Of a DNA stretch of 64,000 bases, positions 1-8,726 are shown one piece after another. Position 1 is the first letter of the stretch. Every line of letters starts with the position of its first letter. The notes under the pieces are model-generated. The model worked only from the letters and a program-made list of their open reading frames with translations. It had not been told where the DNA came from and ran no database searches. The position numbers and the translations under genes were made by a program. Source of the stretch: Nocardioides limicola (GTDB lineage Bacteria; Actinomycetota; Actinomycetes; Propionibacteriales; Nocardioidaceae); the NCBI RefSeq assembly GCF_016827675.1, contig NZ_JAERJA010000001.1, positions 372,001 to 436,000 of the forward strand. The letters are read 5' to 3'.

Positions 1-588
1 CGACACCATGTCCATCGAGGCCGACCCGAGCACCCGGACCGTGGCCGCGGCGGCGGAGACCCGTCGCCAGGGGGTGGCGATCGGGTCCACGTGGGTGTCG
101 GTGGGGTGCAAGTAGGTGGCGATGCCCACCTCAGCCAGCGGCAGGTCGTCGAGCAGCGGCAGCTCGACCCCGTCGACCGTGGTGCGCAACCCGGGCCCGC
201 CCACCCAGACCCGGTCGGAGGCCGGGTGGTGCACGGCACCCAGCCGGATCCCGTCCGGGTCGCGGAGCGCGACCGCGGAGCACCAGTGGTCCAGACCGTG
301 CACGAAGTTCCAGGTGCCGTCGACCGGGTCGACGACCCAGTCCCGGCCCGAGGTGCCGCGCCGGTCGCTGCCCTCCTCCCCCACGATCGCGTCGTCGGGG
401 CAGGCGGCCACCAGCAGGGACACCACCAGTTCCTCGGCGGCATGGTCGGCGGCGGTGACCAGGTCGGAGTTCGAGGTCTTGGTGGACACCGACAGTCCGT
501 CGTACCGCATCCGGTGCGCGAGCCGACCGGCCCCCTGCACCACCTCGGCGGCGAGCGTGACGTCGTGTGGTTCGGGGGGCGTGATCAC
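1..588 (-). CDS. Inositol monophosphatase family protein (3' end outside window)
   Basis: The first 196 codons of a Mg2+-dependent sugar-phosphatase of the inositol monophosphatase fold; the rest runs off the window. The metal-binding signature is visible as GEEGSD near residue 70 and WVVDPVDGTWNFVHG near residue 83, where the DPVDGT aspartates bind the metal. The family removes phosphate from myo-inositol-1-phosphate, histidinol phosphate or fructose bisphosphate; the substrate cannot be told from this part. GTG at 588 is chosen because the frame upstream is closed by a stop. The window also ends inside a member of the same family, but that one is a separate gene. Confidence 0.9.
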   Translation of the reverse strand, partial: MITPPEPHDVTLAAEVVQGAGRLAHRMRYDGLSVSTKTSNSDLVTAADHAAEELVVSLLVAACPDDAIVGEEGSDRRGTSGRDWVVDPVDGTWNFVHGLDHWCSAVALRDPDGIRLGAVHHPASDRVWVGGPGLRTTVDGVELPLLDDLPLAEVGIATYLHPTDTHVDPIATPWRRVSAAAATVRVLGSASMDMVS

Positions 589-605
589 GCCGCCACGTTA
601 GGGCA

Positions 606-1226
606 TCAGACCATCTCAGGCAGGTGCAGGTGGGCGACGACGAGGTCGTACTCGGCCGTGTCCAGGACGTCGACGCCGGTTTCCCGGATGCCGTGCTCCC
701 GGATCGCCCACGACCGCTCCCGGGACGCCTCCATCGCCTCGCGCGTGTCGAAGGTGACGGTGCTGCAGGCGCGTCCCAGCTCCTTGTTGATCAACAGGCT
801 GGCGCTACCGAAACCGTCGAGTTCCTCCAAGGCGGGCAGGATCACGTAGCGATAGACGTCCAGCGCCTGATCCATGGTGCCCTTGTCGAAGCGGAGCCAG
901 GTGGCCCGACAGCACGCTCCCTCCATGCTGTGGTGGTCACGGTGCATCACCGCCACCTCCCACTCCTCGGTCTGCGGCGGTGAGCCGAGGATGTCGCCGG
1001 TGCGCATCCGTACCGGGGCGAGGTCCGCGCGGCTGGCGTGCATCGACTCGGCATCGCGCCACGAGCTGGTGACGATGCAGTGGCCGGTCTCGCGGTCGCT
1101 CAGCATGGACAGCCCGATGGCGCCGTCGCAGGCCATCACCGAGACGATCACGTCCTGACGGACATACGCGATGGCCCCGTCCAGAGCGTTCGGATCCCCC
1201 ATGATCGAGATCGATCGAGCAAACAT
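606..1226 (-). CDS. Hypothetical protein with two ABM-like (dimeric alpha/beta barrel) halves
   Basis: A 206-residue soluble protein starting at ATG 1226 behind a GGGAGG ribosome site. I see two repeated halves: the first around residues 1-95 (FARSISIMGD, VMACDGAIGLS, IVTSSWRDAESM) and the second around 105-206 (RATWLRFDKG, GFGSASLLIN, TVTFDTREAMEASRE). Each reads like an antibiotic-biosynthesis-monooxygenase/Dabb ferredoxin-like fold, in which a strand ending in '(S/T)xWxDxEAM' is typical. No catalytic residues can be assigned, and proteins of this type include both heme-degrading enzymes and sensors. It lies between the phosphatase and the HIT gene on the same strand, with about 110 bp in front of it. 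Confidence 0.6.
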   Translation of the reverse strand: MFARSISIMGDPNALDGAIAYVRQDVIVSVMACDGAIGLSMLSDRETGHCIVTSSWRDAESMHASRADLAPVRMRTGDILGSPPQTEEWEVAVMHRDHHSMEGACCRATWLRFDKGTMDQALDVYRYVILPALEELDGFGSASLLINKELGRACSTVTFDTREAMEASRERSWAIREHGIRETGVDVLDTAEYDLVVAHLHLPEMV

Positions 1227-1336
1227 GACTGCCTCCCGGGTGCGGTCCGCACCGGGCGGTGCGGCCCGTGACCTCCACCTTGCCCCCGACCGGCCGGTAG
1301 GGCAACACCTGACCGGCGAGTAGCCTCCGAAGGAGG

Positions 1337-1906
1337 TCAGTCCCCCCACGCCTGGGCGAGCAGCTCCTGAGTGTCGGTCAGCAGTTCGGGCAGGGTCTTG
1401 GTGCGTCCGATGATGGGCATGAAGTTCTGGTCCCCCGACCACCGCGGTACGACGTGCTGGTGCAGGTGCGCGGAGATCCCGGCACCGGCGATCGCGCCCT
1501 GGTTCATCCCCAGGTTGAACCCGTGGGCGCCGGAGACCCGGCGGATGGTGCGCATCGCGGTCCGGGTCAGGTCGGCGATCTCGGCGGCCTCGTCGTCGGT
1601 GGTGTCGGTGTAGTCGGGGATGTGCCGGTAGGGGCAGATCATCAGGTGACCGGGCGAGTAGGGATAGAGGTTGAGGACCGCGTACGTCAACGACCCACGG
1701 TGTACGACCAGGCCTTCAGCATCGCCCATCTGCGGGATCCTGCAGAAGGGACACTCCCCCGCCGAGGGGTCGGTGGGCTTGTTCTCGCCACGGATGTAGG
1801 CCATCCGGTGCGGGGTCCACAGCCGGTCCAACTCGTCGGACTCCCCGATCCCGTCCTGGCTCAGCGACTCGCCCGGCACATCCGCCCCTGATCCTGGCTC
1901 GGTCAC
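1337..1906 (-). CDS. HIT-family AP4A phosphorylase-like protein
   Basis: A 189-residue histidine-triad nucleotide-binding protein. The active-site triad HLHQHVVPRW is near residue 155, and the family's NLYPYSPGHLMI segment lies near residue 80. The pair CPFCRI near residue 50 may hold zinc. The HIT protein next to thrS in mycobacteria (Rv2613c) splits diadenosine tetraphosphate; the same position here makes an AP4A phosphorylase/hydrolase role likely. That fits its neighbour, since tRNA synthetases make AP4A as a by-product. GTG 1906 is chosen: it lies 2 nt after the thrS stop, so the two are co-transcribed and probably translationally coupled. Confidence 0.88.
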   Translation of the reverse strand: MTEPGSGADVPGESLSQDGIGESDELDRLWTPHRMAYIRGENKPTDPSAGECPFCRIPQMGDAEGLVVHRGSLTYAVLNLYPYSPGHLMICPYRHIPDYTDTTDDEAAEIADLTRTAMRTIRRVSGAHGFNLGMNQGAIAGAGISAHLHQHVVPRWSGDQNFMPIIGRTKTLPELLTDTQELLAQAWGD

Positions 1907-1908
1907 GG

Positions 1909-3918
1909 TCAGACCTGTTCCCGGGCCGCCACCGCCGCGGCGACCCGAGCGATCGCCTCGTCGACCGGGACGCCGTTGTCCTGGCGTCCGTCCCGGTAAC
2001 GGAAGGAGACCGCGCCGGCGGCGACGTCCTCGTCGCCGGCGATCATCATGAACGGCACCTTCTGCAGTTGCGCATTGCGGATCTTCTTCTGCATCCGGTC
2101 GTCGGAGGTGTCCACCTCGACCCGGAGTCCCTGGGCGGTCATCCGGCCGGCGACCTCGATGAGGTAGTCGCTGTGCCGCTCGGCGATCGGGATGCCCTGC
2201 ACCTGGACCGGCGCCAGCCACGGCGGGAACGCGCCGGCGTAGTGCTCCACCAGCACCCCGAGGAACCGTTCGATGGAGCCGAAGAGGGCCCGGTGGATCA
2301 TCACCGGCCGCTGCCGGGAGCCGTCGGATGCGGCGTACTCCAGGTCGAACCGTTCGGGGAGGTTGAAGTCCAGTTGGACGGTGGACATCTGCCAGGTGCG
2401 GCCGATCGCGTCGCGTGCCTGCACGGAGATCTTCGGGCCGTAGAACGCGGCGCCACCGGGGTCCGGCACCAGTTCCAGGCCGGAGGCGGCCGCCACCTGC
2501 CGCAGCGTCTCGGTGGCCTCCTCCCAGATCGCGTCGTCGCCGACGTACTTCTCGGGGTCCTTGGTGGAGAGCTCGAGGTAGAAGTCCTCGAGTCCGTAGT
2601 CGCGGAGCAGTCCCAGCACGAAGGTGAGCGTGCGGCTGAGTTCGTCGTGGAGCTGCTCGCGGGTCACATAGAGGTGGGCGTCGTCCTGGGTCATCCCGCG
2701 GACGCGGGTCAGGCCGTGCACGACACCGGACTTCTCGTACCGATAGACCGTCCCGAACTCGAAGAGCCGCAGCGGCAGCTCACGGTAGGAGCGGCCCCGG
2801 GACTTGAAGATCAGGCAGTGGAACGGGCAGTTCATCGGCTTGAGGTAGTAGTCCTGGCCGGGCTTGACGACCTTGCCCTCGTGGTCGCGCGCCTCGTCCA
2901 TGTGCATCGGCGGATACATGCCGTCGGCGTACCAGTCCAGGTGGCCCGAGGTCTGGAACAGCTCACCCTTGGTGATGTGCGGGGAGTAGACGAACTCGTA
3001 GCCCTCCTCGGTGTGCCGCCGCCGGGAGTAGTCCTCCATCTGCGTGCGCAGCACGCCACCCTTGGGGTGGAAGACGGCCAGGCCCGAGCCGATCTCGTCG
3101 GGGAAGCTGAAGAGGTCCAGCTCGCGGCCGAGCTTGCGATGGTCGCGCTTCTCGGCCTCCTCGAGCCGGTGCAGGTGCGCGTCGAGGGCCTCCTTGGACT
3201 CCCAGGCCGTGCCGTAGATCCGCTGCAACTGCTTGTTCTTCTCGTCGCCGCGCCAGTACGCCGCCGCGGTGCGCATCAGCTTGAACGCGGGGATCCGCTT
3301 GGTGGTCGGCAGGTGCGGTCCGCGGCACAGGTCCTTCCAGACCACCTCGCCGTTGCGGTCCAGGTTGTCGTAGATGGTGAGCTCGCCGGCGCCGACCTCG
3401 GCGGAGGCACCTTCGGCGGCGGTGCCGGCCTCGCCCTTCAGGCCGATCAACTCGAGCTTGTACGGCTCCCCTGCCAACTCCTCGCGAGCGGCGTCATCGT
3501 CGGTGACCCGCCGGGAGAACCGCTGGTTCTCCTTGATGATCTTGCGCATCCGGGTCTCGAGCTTGGTCAGGTCGTCGGGGGTGAACGGGGTCTCCACGTC
3601 GAAGTCGTAGTAGAAGCCGTTCTCCACCGGTGGGCCGATGCCCAGCTTGGCGTCGGGGAAGAGGTCCTGCACCGCCTGGGCGAGCACGTGCGCACAGGAG
3701 TGACGCAGGATGTTGCGTCCGTCGTCGCTGTCGATCGGGACCGACTCGACCACCGCGCCGTCGGCGAGGTCGTGGGCCAGGTCTCGGAGCTCGCCATCGA
3801 CCCGGGCTGCGATCACGTCCCGGTCCTCGGCGAAGAGCTCCCACGCCTTGGTGCCCGCGGTGACGGTCCGTTCCTCGCGCGCATCGGCGTGGACGAGGGC
3901 GACCTTGATGTCGGACAC
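1909..3918 (-). CDS. thrS: Threonine-tRNA ligase
   Basis: Charges tRNA-Thr with threonine in the cytoplasm. The 669-residue protein has the full class II layout: TGS domain (residues 1-65), the second additional editing domain with [13 protein letters not shown] near 80, the catalytic core (motif 2 around [21 protein letters not shown] near 375; zinc ligands in [10 protein letters not shown] near 345 and later histidines; motif 3 near 540), and the anticodon-binding domain at the end. GTG 3918 is chosen because an AGGAG site lies 8 nt upstream and the TGS domain begins directly there. Length is normal. First gene of an operon with the HIT gene. Confidence 0.97.
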   Translation of the reverse strand: MSDIKVALVHADAREERTVTAGTKAWELFAEDRDVIAARVDGELRDLAHDLADGAVVESVPIDSDDGRNILRHSCAHVLAQAVQDLFPDAKLGIGPPVENGFYYDFDVETPFTPDDLTKLETRMRKIIKENQRFSRRVTDDDAAREELAGEPYKLELIGLKGEAGTAAEGASAEVGAGELTIYDNLDRNGEVVWKDLCRGPHLPTTKRIPAFKLMRTAAAYWRGDEKNKQLQRIYGTAWESKEALDAHLHRLEEAEKRDHRKLGRELDLFSFPDEIGSGLAVFHPKGGVLRTQMEDYSRRRHTEEGYEFVYSPHITKGELFQTSGHLDWYADGMYPPMHMDEARDHEGKVVKPGQDYYLKPMNCPFHCLIFKSRGRSYRELPLRLFEFGTVYRYEKSGVVHGLTRVRGMTQDDAHLYVTREQLHDELSRTLTFVLGLLRDYGLEDFYLELSTKDPEKYVGDDAIWEEATETLRQVAAASGLELVPDPGGAAFYGPKISVQARDAIGRTWQMSTVQLDFNLPERFDLEYAASDGSRQRPVMIHRALFGSIERFLGVLVEHYAGAFPPWLAPVQVQGIPIAERHSDYLIEVAGRMTAQGLRVEVDTSDDRMQKKIRNAQLQKVPFMMIAGDEDVAAGAVSFRYRDGRQDNGVPVDEAIARVAAAVAAREQV

Positions 3919-4020
3919 GGCTGAGGCTCCTAGTGATGGCGTGGGTACGTCGGGTGCCGATGCTATCGGGGCCCGCCCCCGGTCCGTGCATGGGTTTGCG
4001 GGGCCCCCGGAACGCGAGCA

Positions 4021-4046
4021 CCCCCGGATCGGCATGGATCCGGGGG
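4021..4046 (-). terminator. GC-rich hairpin after tRNA-Val
   Basis: A perfect 10-bp inverted repeat (CCCCCGGATC, 6-nt loop, GATCCGGGGG) ends 4 nt past the CCA of the minus-strand tRNA. No U-run follows, which is common in high-GC actinobacteria. Probably the tRNA terminator. Confidence 0.65.
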
Positions 4047-4050
4047 CTGC

Positions 4051-4125
4051 TGGTGGGCGATACTGGGTTCGAACCAGTGACCTCTTCGGTGTGAACGAAG
4101 CGCGCTACCACTGCGCCAATCGCCC
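4051..4125 (-). tRNA. tRNA-Val (CAC)
   Basis: A 75-nt cloverleaf: acceptor GGGCGAT pairs with ATCGCCC, the anticodon arm is CTTCG-TTCACAC-CGAAG with anticodon CAC, the T arm carries GGTTCGAACC, and CCA is encoded. It reads valine codon GUG. It differs from the tRNA-Val(GAC) 2.3 kb away in only four positions and lies in inverted orientation to it. Confidence 0.97.
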
Positions 4126-4208
4126 GCCCTCCGACCCGCAAGGGGAGTCGGCAGCCGAAACTGTAGCGCATCGCTGCGCCGGACTCACAACGAGAGGTGC
4201 CCCCGGCT

Positions 4209-4664
4209 TCATCGACCCGGCAGGTCGGGCAGGAACGCCACGTGCTGTTGGGCCCAGGACCAGGCCGAGAGGATGGATTCCGGCCAGCCGAATGCGATCA
4301 CCAGCACCACGGCCACCGCGGTGACGGCGATGGTCGCCGATCCGATGTGGATCAGCCGGCGTAGTCGCAGGGCCGGGTCCATCTCCCGCGCACGCAGGGC
4401 GGCCTGCTGCAGTCGAGTCCGGGCCACCCGCAGCCATCGGCGCGCCCACTCCCATTCCGCGGACAGGATGAGCAGACCCACCACGATCGTCACCAGCCCG
4501 GGTCCGGGAGTGACCAGCATCACCACCCCCAGCAGCACCACCAACGTGCCGACGAGGGTCACGACCACCTTCGTGAGCAGCCCGGTGAGCGGGTTGGAGT
4601 GCAGCAGCGCGTGCAGCCTGCGGTAGCGGACCGGGTCCCGCCATCTGGGCCGTGCCATCGCCAC
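4209..4664 (-). CDS. PGPGW-family (TIGR02611-like) membrane protein
   Basis: A 151-residue integral membrane protein with three hydrophobic stretches: about residues 32-52 (VVVTLVGTLVVLLGVVMLV), 57-68 and 107-128. The hallmark is VTPGPGLVTIVVGLLILSAE followed by the W-containing WEWARRWL at about residues 50-77. The function of the family is unknown. Start ATG 4664; a second ATG two codons later is equally possible. Monocistronic, between the tRNA gene and the divergent SsgA-like gene. Confidence 0.8.
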   Translation of the reverse strand: MAMARPRWRDPVRYRRLHALLHSNPLTGLLTKVVVTLVGTLVVLLGVVMLVTPGPGLVTIVVGLLILSAEWEWARRWLRVARTRLQQAALRAREMDPALRLRRLIHIGSATIAVTAVAVVLVIAFGWPESILSAWSWAQQHVAFLPDLPGR

Positions 4665-4795
4665 CGTCCGTCCTCTCCAGCCGACCAGACCAGATTAGCC
4701 AGCGGCGGGTGAGGCGTGACACAGCGACGAGCGATGCGCGTCATGGCTGCCGTTGCGGAACGTCTCTTCTCACAGAACCAGTCGAGGAGGCATGG

Positions 4796-5224
4796 ATGAG
4801 GGAATCGTCGGACAGTCGGACCCAGGTGCTCGCGCGCCCGGTGGTTTTCGACTGCGTGGACGACCACGGCCGGGCGACACCGCTCGCGGCCACCTTCAGC
4901 TATGACCCGATCACGCCCTACTCGGTGGCCGTCACCTTCCACACCCGCGACACCGACGTGCGCTGGGAGTTCGGTCGTGACCTGCTCGCTCAGGGGCTGC
5001 GCGCACCGGCCGGCGAAGGCGACGTGGCCTTGTGGCCGTGCCCGTCCCCGACCGGAGGCATGGTGTTGATGGTGGAGTTGCGCTCCCCCGAGGGCGAACT
5101 CCTCGCGCAGGCGCCGCTCGACGCGGTGGCCACGTTCGTGACCGACTCCCAGGAGTTGGTGCCCCTGGGTCAGGAGTCCGACTTCCTCGACCTGGACACG
5201 TTGGTGCTTCAACTCCTCGGCTGA
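4796..5224 (+). CDS. SsgA-like (SALP) sporulation/cell-division regulator
   Basis: A 142-residue SsgA-family protein. In Streptomyces these proteins (SsgA, SsgB) position FtsZ at septa; non-sporulating relatives such as Nocardioides keep one copy of unknown exact role. Family traits seen: PVVFDCVDDHGRATPLAATFSYD near 15-37, PYSVAVTFHT near 41, VRWEFGRDLL near 55, and WPCPSPTGGMVLMVELRSPEG near 80. ATG 4796 has a strong GAGGAGG site 5 nt upstream; the ATG at 4792 is in another frame. It ends 1 nt before the convergent aminotransferase-type gene. Confidence 0.9.
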   Translation: MRESSDSRTQVLARPVVFDCVDDHGRATPLAATFSYDPITPYSVAVTFHTRDTDVRWEFGRDLLAQGLRAPAGEGDVALWPCPSPTGGMVLMVELRSPEGELLAQAPLDAVATFVTDSQELVPLGQESDFLDLDTLVLQLLG

Positions 5225-5225
5225 A

Positions 5226-6047
5226 TCAGGGGTCGAGGGTGTCGGCGCAGTGCCGAACCCAACTCTCCTGGACCGCGCGGGTCAGTTCCCCTGGCCCGTC
5301 CAACCGGCGGTCATCGATGCGAACGACGGCCTGGACGTCGCGCGTCGATGAGGTGAGGAAGACCTCGTCGGCCTCGTCGAGCACTGAGGCCGGGTCCTCG
5401 GCCTCGACGGCGCCGTGCCAGTCGAGGACCAGTTCGCGGGTGATGCCGGCCAGGCATCCCGTCGCGAGGCTCGGCGTCCGGAGCTCGCCGTCGACGGCGT
5501 AGAAGATGTTGGTGCCGGTGCCCTCGCAGAGGTTGCCGACCGTGTTCGCCAGGATCGCCTCCGAGGCCCCGGCAGCGGTGGCCCGGGCCAGGGCCACCAC
5601 GTTCTCGGCGTACGACGTGGTCTTGAGGCCGGCGACGGCGCTGCGCTCGTTGCGGGTCCACGGGACGGTGACCACGGCCGTGGTCGGTGGCTGTGGCTCC
5701 ATGGGACCGGCCACCACGATCAGCGTGGGTGCCGCGTCGCCGCGCCCTGAGCCCATCGGAGCAGGCCCGCCGGTCAGGGTGATCCGGAGCCGTCCCAGTG
5801 GCCACTCGGTGCCGTTGAGGACCGCGGACACCGCGTCCCGGACCTGCGCATGGTCGGGACTCTCCAACCCGAGGCCGGCAGCGGAGCGGTCGAGTCGGTC
5901 CAGGTGCCGACTGAGCGCGAACGGGACTCCGTCCAGCACCTTCAACGTCTCGAAGACGCCGTCGCCCACGGTCAGGCCGTGGTCGCTGACAGTGACTGCG
6001 GCATCCTGCGGGTCAGGGAGGAGTTGGCCGTCGATCCACACGCGCAT
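5226..6047 (-). CDS. pabC: Class IV aminotransferase-fold enzyme, probably aminodeoxychorismate lyase
   Basis: A 273-residue PLP enzyme of the branched-chain aminotransferase/PabC fold. The PLP lysine is in AGLKTTSYAENVVAL near residue 140. SDHGLTVGDGVFETLKV near residue 21 and EGTGTNIFYAVDG near residue 175 are fold signatures. PabC splits 4-amino-4-deoxychorismate into p-aminobenzoate and pyruvate for folate synthesis. The short length and the absence of a longer C-terminus fit PabC better than IlvE, but D-amino-acid transaminase activity is possible, so the symbol is tentative. Single gene, convergent with the SsgA-like gene. Confidence 0.78.
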   Translation of the reverse strand: MRVWIDGQLLPDPQDAAVTVSDHGLTVGDGVFETLKVLDGVPFALSRHLDRLDRSAAGLGLESPDHAQVRDAVSAVLNGTEWPLGRLRITLTGGPAPMGSGRGDAAPTLIVVAGPMEPQPPTTAVVTVPWTRNERSAVAGLKTTSYAENVVALARATAAGASEAILANTVGNLCEGTGTNIFYAVDGELRTPSLATGCLAGITRELVLDWHGAVEAEDPASVLDEADEVFLTSSTRDVQAVVRIDDRRLDGPGELTRAVQESWVRHCADTLDP

Positions 6048-6165
6048 AGCCCCAACTCTAGGTGGCTCGGGGATGGGTCAACACGCGGTAGGACCCCTGA
6101 TTTTGCACCCCCGGGGTGTTCGGCTAGTGTTCTCCACGCACGCCGACCGGCTGGTCGGAGCGCAG

Positions 6166-6238
6166 GCGGACGTAGCTCAGTTGGTAGAGCGCAACCTTGC
6201 CAAGGTTGAGGTCGCGAGTTCGAGCCTCGTCGTCCGCT
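6166..6238 (+). tRNA. tRNA-Gly (GCC)
   Basis: A 73-nt cloverleaf, acceptor GCGGACG/CGTCCGC with discriminator T, anticodon loop TTGCCAA (GCC), T arm GAGTTCGAGCCTC. CCA is not encoded. First of three tandem tRNA genes. Confidence 0.97.
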
Positions 6239-6268
6239 CGGAGAGGTCTTTATCGGCCGGGCCTCCAC

Positions 6269-6342
6269 GGTGGGTTGGCCGAGAGGCGAGGCAACGGACT
6301 GCAAATCCGTCTACACGGGTTCAAATCCCGTACCCACCTCCA
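6269..6342 (+). tRNA. tRNA-Cys (GCA)
   Basis: A 74-nt cloverleaf, acceptor GGTGGGT/ACCCACC, anticodon GCA in GGACTGCAAATCC, T arm GGGTTCAAATCCC, CCA encoded. It lies 30 nt after tRNA-Gly and is likely processed from the same transcript. Confidence 0.97.
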
Positions 6343-6382
6343 CCAGCCCCCGTAGAGTTCGGCTGGGATACAACTCCACAGA

Positions 6383-6457
6383 GGGCGATTGGCGCAGTGG
6401 TAGCGCGCTTCCTTGACACGGAAGAGGTCACTGGTTCAAACCCAGTATCGCCCACCA
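6383..6457 (+). tRNA. tRNA-Val (GAC)
   Basis: A 75-nt cloverleaf with acceptor GGGCGAT/ATCGCCC, anticodon arm CTTCC-TTGACAC-GGAAG (GAC), encoded CCA. It reads GUC/GUU. Nearly identical to the CAC isoacceptor at 4051-4125, including a compensatory swap of one stem base pair. Confidence 0.97.
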
Positions 6458-6466
6458 GTACCGCAC

Positions 6467-6497
6467 TCGAGGCCCTCGTCGGGGCCTCGAACTGTTT
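6467..6497 (+). terminator. Terminator of the Gly-Cys-Val tRNA cluster
   Basis: A 9-bp perfect stem (TCGAGGCCC/GGGCCTCGA, 6-nt loop) starts 10 nt after the last tRNA and is followed by ACTGTTTCC, a short T stretch. The rest of the gap to 6712 (about 215 nt) shows nothing convincing. Confidence 0.75.
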
Positions 6498-6712
6498 CCG
6501 GCGCAGGCTCCCGCTCCCGCAAACTGCACACGTGCACCCCTCGCGGCGCCGGAACCGGCTCGAACCCCCCGCCAACTGCGCATGAGCACCGATTGTCGGT
6601 CCCCTGCGCTGCGCTGCGCTGCGGTGCCTGGTGATCTCGCGCCGGAGCTCGACCGGCCACTCCTCGCCGCCCGGCACCCGTTCGCCCCGCTCTCGCCTCG
6701 CGAGTCAGCGCT

Positions 6713-7384
6713 TCATCGGCGCGCGCTGAACTTCTCCACCAGTTCCCGAGGGCCCGCGACGATGATCAGGTCGCCCCGTTGCGGCACCGTCTCGGGGGTC
6801 GCGTAGGTGAACTCGCTGCCGAGCCTCTTCACGCCGACGATGGTGACGCCGTAGTCGGTGCGGGGACGGCTCTCGCCCAACGGTCGGTCCCACAGTTCAC
6901 TGGGCGGTGAGGTCTTCGCCAGGGCGTAGCCGTCGTCGAACTCGATGTAGTCCAGCAGGCTGCCCCGCACCAAGTGCGCCACCCGCCGGCCCATGTCGTG
7001 CTCGGGCCGGACCACATGGTGTGCGCCCACCTTGCTCAGGATCCTGGCATGGGCATGCGTCATCGCCTTGCCCCACACATCCGGGATGCCCATCTCGACC
7101 AGGATCGAGGTGGTCAGGATGCTGGCCTCGACGTTGGTGCCGATCCCGACCACCGCCCGCTTGAACTCATGCACCGACAGTTGCCTGAGGGCCTCTTCGT
7201 CGGTGGAGTCGGCGGCGACGACATGGGTCAGCCGGCCGGCCAGTGACTGGACCACCCGCTCATCGGTGTCGATGCCGAGGACCTCGACGCCCTCCTTCAT
7301 CAACTCCAGCGCCAGGGAGCGACCGAATCGCCCCAGTCCGATGACCGCGCAACTCTTGGCGAGTCGCTCTGTCTTGCTAGCCAA
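6713..7384 (-). CDS. ktrA: KtrA-type potassium-uptake RCK protein
   Basis: Cytoplasmic gating ring subunit of a Ktr K+ transporter. The 223-residue protein has a Rossmann RCK_N domain (GLGRFGRSLALELMKEG at 17-33, then the acidic GIDTDE ending the second strand) that binds ATP/NAD(H), and an RCK_C domain from about 140, where some family members bind c-di-AMP. No ATG is available: the reading starts at TTG 7384, overlapping the last 8 nt of ktrB, so translation is likely coupled. Third gene of a channel-ktrB-ktrA operon. Confidence 0.92.
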   Translation of the reverse strand: MASKTERLAKSCAVIGLGRFGRSLALELMKEGVEVLGIDTDERVVQSLAGRLTHVVAADSTDEEALRQLSVHEFKRAVVGIGTNVEASILTTSILVEMGIPDVWGKAMTHAHARILSKVGAHHVVRPEHDMGRRVAHLVRGSLLDYIEFDDGYALAKTSPPSELWDRPLGESRPRTDYGVTIVGVKRLGSEFTYATPETVPQRGDLIIVAGPRELVEKFSARR

Positions 7385-8726
7385 TGATCGGCCTCTCTTC
7401 GGGAAGGGTGTGCCGGATCTGTCGCTCGCGCAGGGCGAGCGCCGACACCAGAGTGATCGGGCCGAGTCGGCCCAGGAACATCAGACCCACCAACAGCAGA
7501 TGGCCGGCTGCGGGGAGGTCGTCGGTGATGCCGGTGGACAGGCCGACCGTCGCGAACGCCGAGGTGGCCTCAAACAGCACTCGGCCGAAGGTGTGGTCGG
7601 TCATCTCCAGCAGTGCCAGCGACGCGGCCACGACCGCGGCCACGGACAGCAGCGCCACCGTGAGAGCCTGGCGCTGCACCCGCTCACCGATCCGCCGGTC
7701 GAAGGCGTTCACCTGCTGCTGGCCGCGGACCTCGGCGATGATCACGAAGAGCAGGATGACGAACGTGGTCACCTTGATGCCGCCCGCGGTCCCGGCGGAC
7801 CCGCCACCGATGAACATCAGCACGATCGTGCCCAGCCAGGTGCCTTCATTCATAGCGCCCACATCGAGGCTGTTGAAGCCGGCCGTCCGGGGCATCACCG
7901 AATGGAAGAAGGAGGCCATCAGCTTGTACGGCGTGTCCAGACCACCCAGCGTGGCCTGGTTGCGCCACTCGCTGGCCGCCATGAACACGGTTCCACCCAC
8001 CAACAGCACCACAGTCATCGACAGGGTGAGCTTGGTGTGGATGCTCCAATGTCGCGGCGCCACCCGTCTCGACAACTCCATGATCACTGGGAAGCCCAGA
8101 CCACCACAGATGACCGCCACCGCGATCGGCAGGCAGATCCAGGCGTCGGTCACGAACCGTTCCAGGGAGTCCTCGTAGAGGGCGAAGCCGGCATTGTTGA
8201 ACGCCGAGATGGAGTGGAAGACCGCCAGGTACGCCGCCCGGCCCACCCCCTCGTCGTACCCCACCATCAGTCGCACCCACAGGAACAAGGCGGTGGCTGC
8301 CTCGAAGACGATGGTGATCTTGGCGACCCCGACCAGCACGCTGCGGATGTCCCCGATCCCCATCGCCTTGGTCTCGGCGGCCGCGGTCAACCGTGAGCGG
8401 AGCCCGAGGCGTCTCGCGACAATCAGCCCGAGCAACGACGCCATGGTCATGATCCCGAAGCCGCCGACCTGGATGAGCGCCAGGATCACCACTTGCCCGA
8501 ACGGCGACCAGTAGGTCGGCGTGTCAACGATGATCAGCCCGGTCACGCAGACCGCGCTGGTGGAGGTGAAGAGCGCCTCGACGAACGATGCCGCCTCGGG
8601 GCCGGTGCGCGCCCAGGGCAGCATCAACAGCGCCGTTCCCACCGCGATCACCACAGCGAAGGCGGTGACCACCACCTGCGAGGGGTGTCGGAAGAACCGC
8701 CGAGGCGCGACCGTCTGCCGCCTCAC
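7377..8726 (-). CDS. ktrB: KtrB/TrkH-family potassium transporter membrane subunit
   Basis: Pore-forming K+(/Na+) translocation subunit, 449 residues with four M1-P-M2 repeats. Filter-like glycines are visible in STSAVCVTGLII near 55, FHSISAFNNAGFAL near 180, FFHSVMPRTAGFNSLD near 275, and FEATSAFATVGLSTGI near 390. A conserved arginine-type gate region can be expected in the third repeat but was not checked. GTG 8726 overlaps the TGA of the preceding channel gene (GTGA), which decides the start over an upstream candidate. Works with the KtrA ring encoded next. Confidence 0.93.
   Translation of the reverse strand: MRRQTVAPRRFFRHPSQVVVTAFAVVIAVGTALLMLPWARTGPEAASFVEALFTSTSAVCVTGLIIVDTPTYWSPFGQVVILALIQVGGFGIMTMASLLGLIVARRLGLRSRLTAAAETKAMGIGDIRSVLVGVAKITIVFEAATALFLWVRLMVGYDEGVGRAAYLAVFHSISAFNNAGFALYEDSLERFVTDAWICLPIAVAVICGGLGFPVIMELSRRVAPRHWSIHTKLTLSMTVVLLVGGTVFMAASEWRNQATLGGLDTPYKLMASFFHSVMPRTAGFNSLDVGAMNEGTWLGTIVLMFIGGGSAGTAGGIKVTTFVILLFVIIAEVRGQQQVNAFDRRIGERVQRQALTVALLSVAAVVAASLALLEMTDHTFGRVLFEATSAFATVGLSTGITDDLPAAGHLLLVGLMFLGRLGPITLVSALALRERQIRHTLPEERPIIG

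Noticed and set aside
2068..3924. Long plus-strand reading frame opposite thrS
   Set aside because: It mirrors the highly biased codons of thrS, has no ribosome site and no domain; a shadow of the real gene. The same applies to long frames opposite acnA, hsdR, trmA and the APC permease.
3919..4050. T-box or other riboswitch before thrS
   Set aside because: Only about 130 nt lie between the start and the tRNA gene, with no specifier loop or T-box sequence visible.
4051..6457. tRNA genes as island attachment site
   Set aside because: No integrase, no duplicated tRNA 3' end as direct repeat and only backbone genes around; the two Val copies are inverted and complete.
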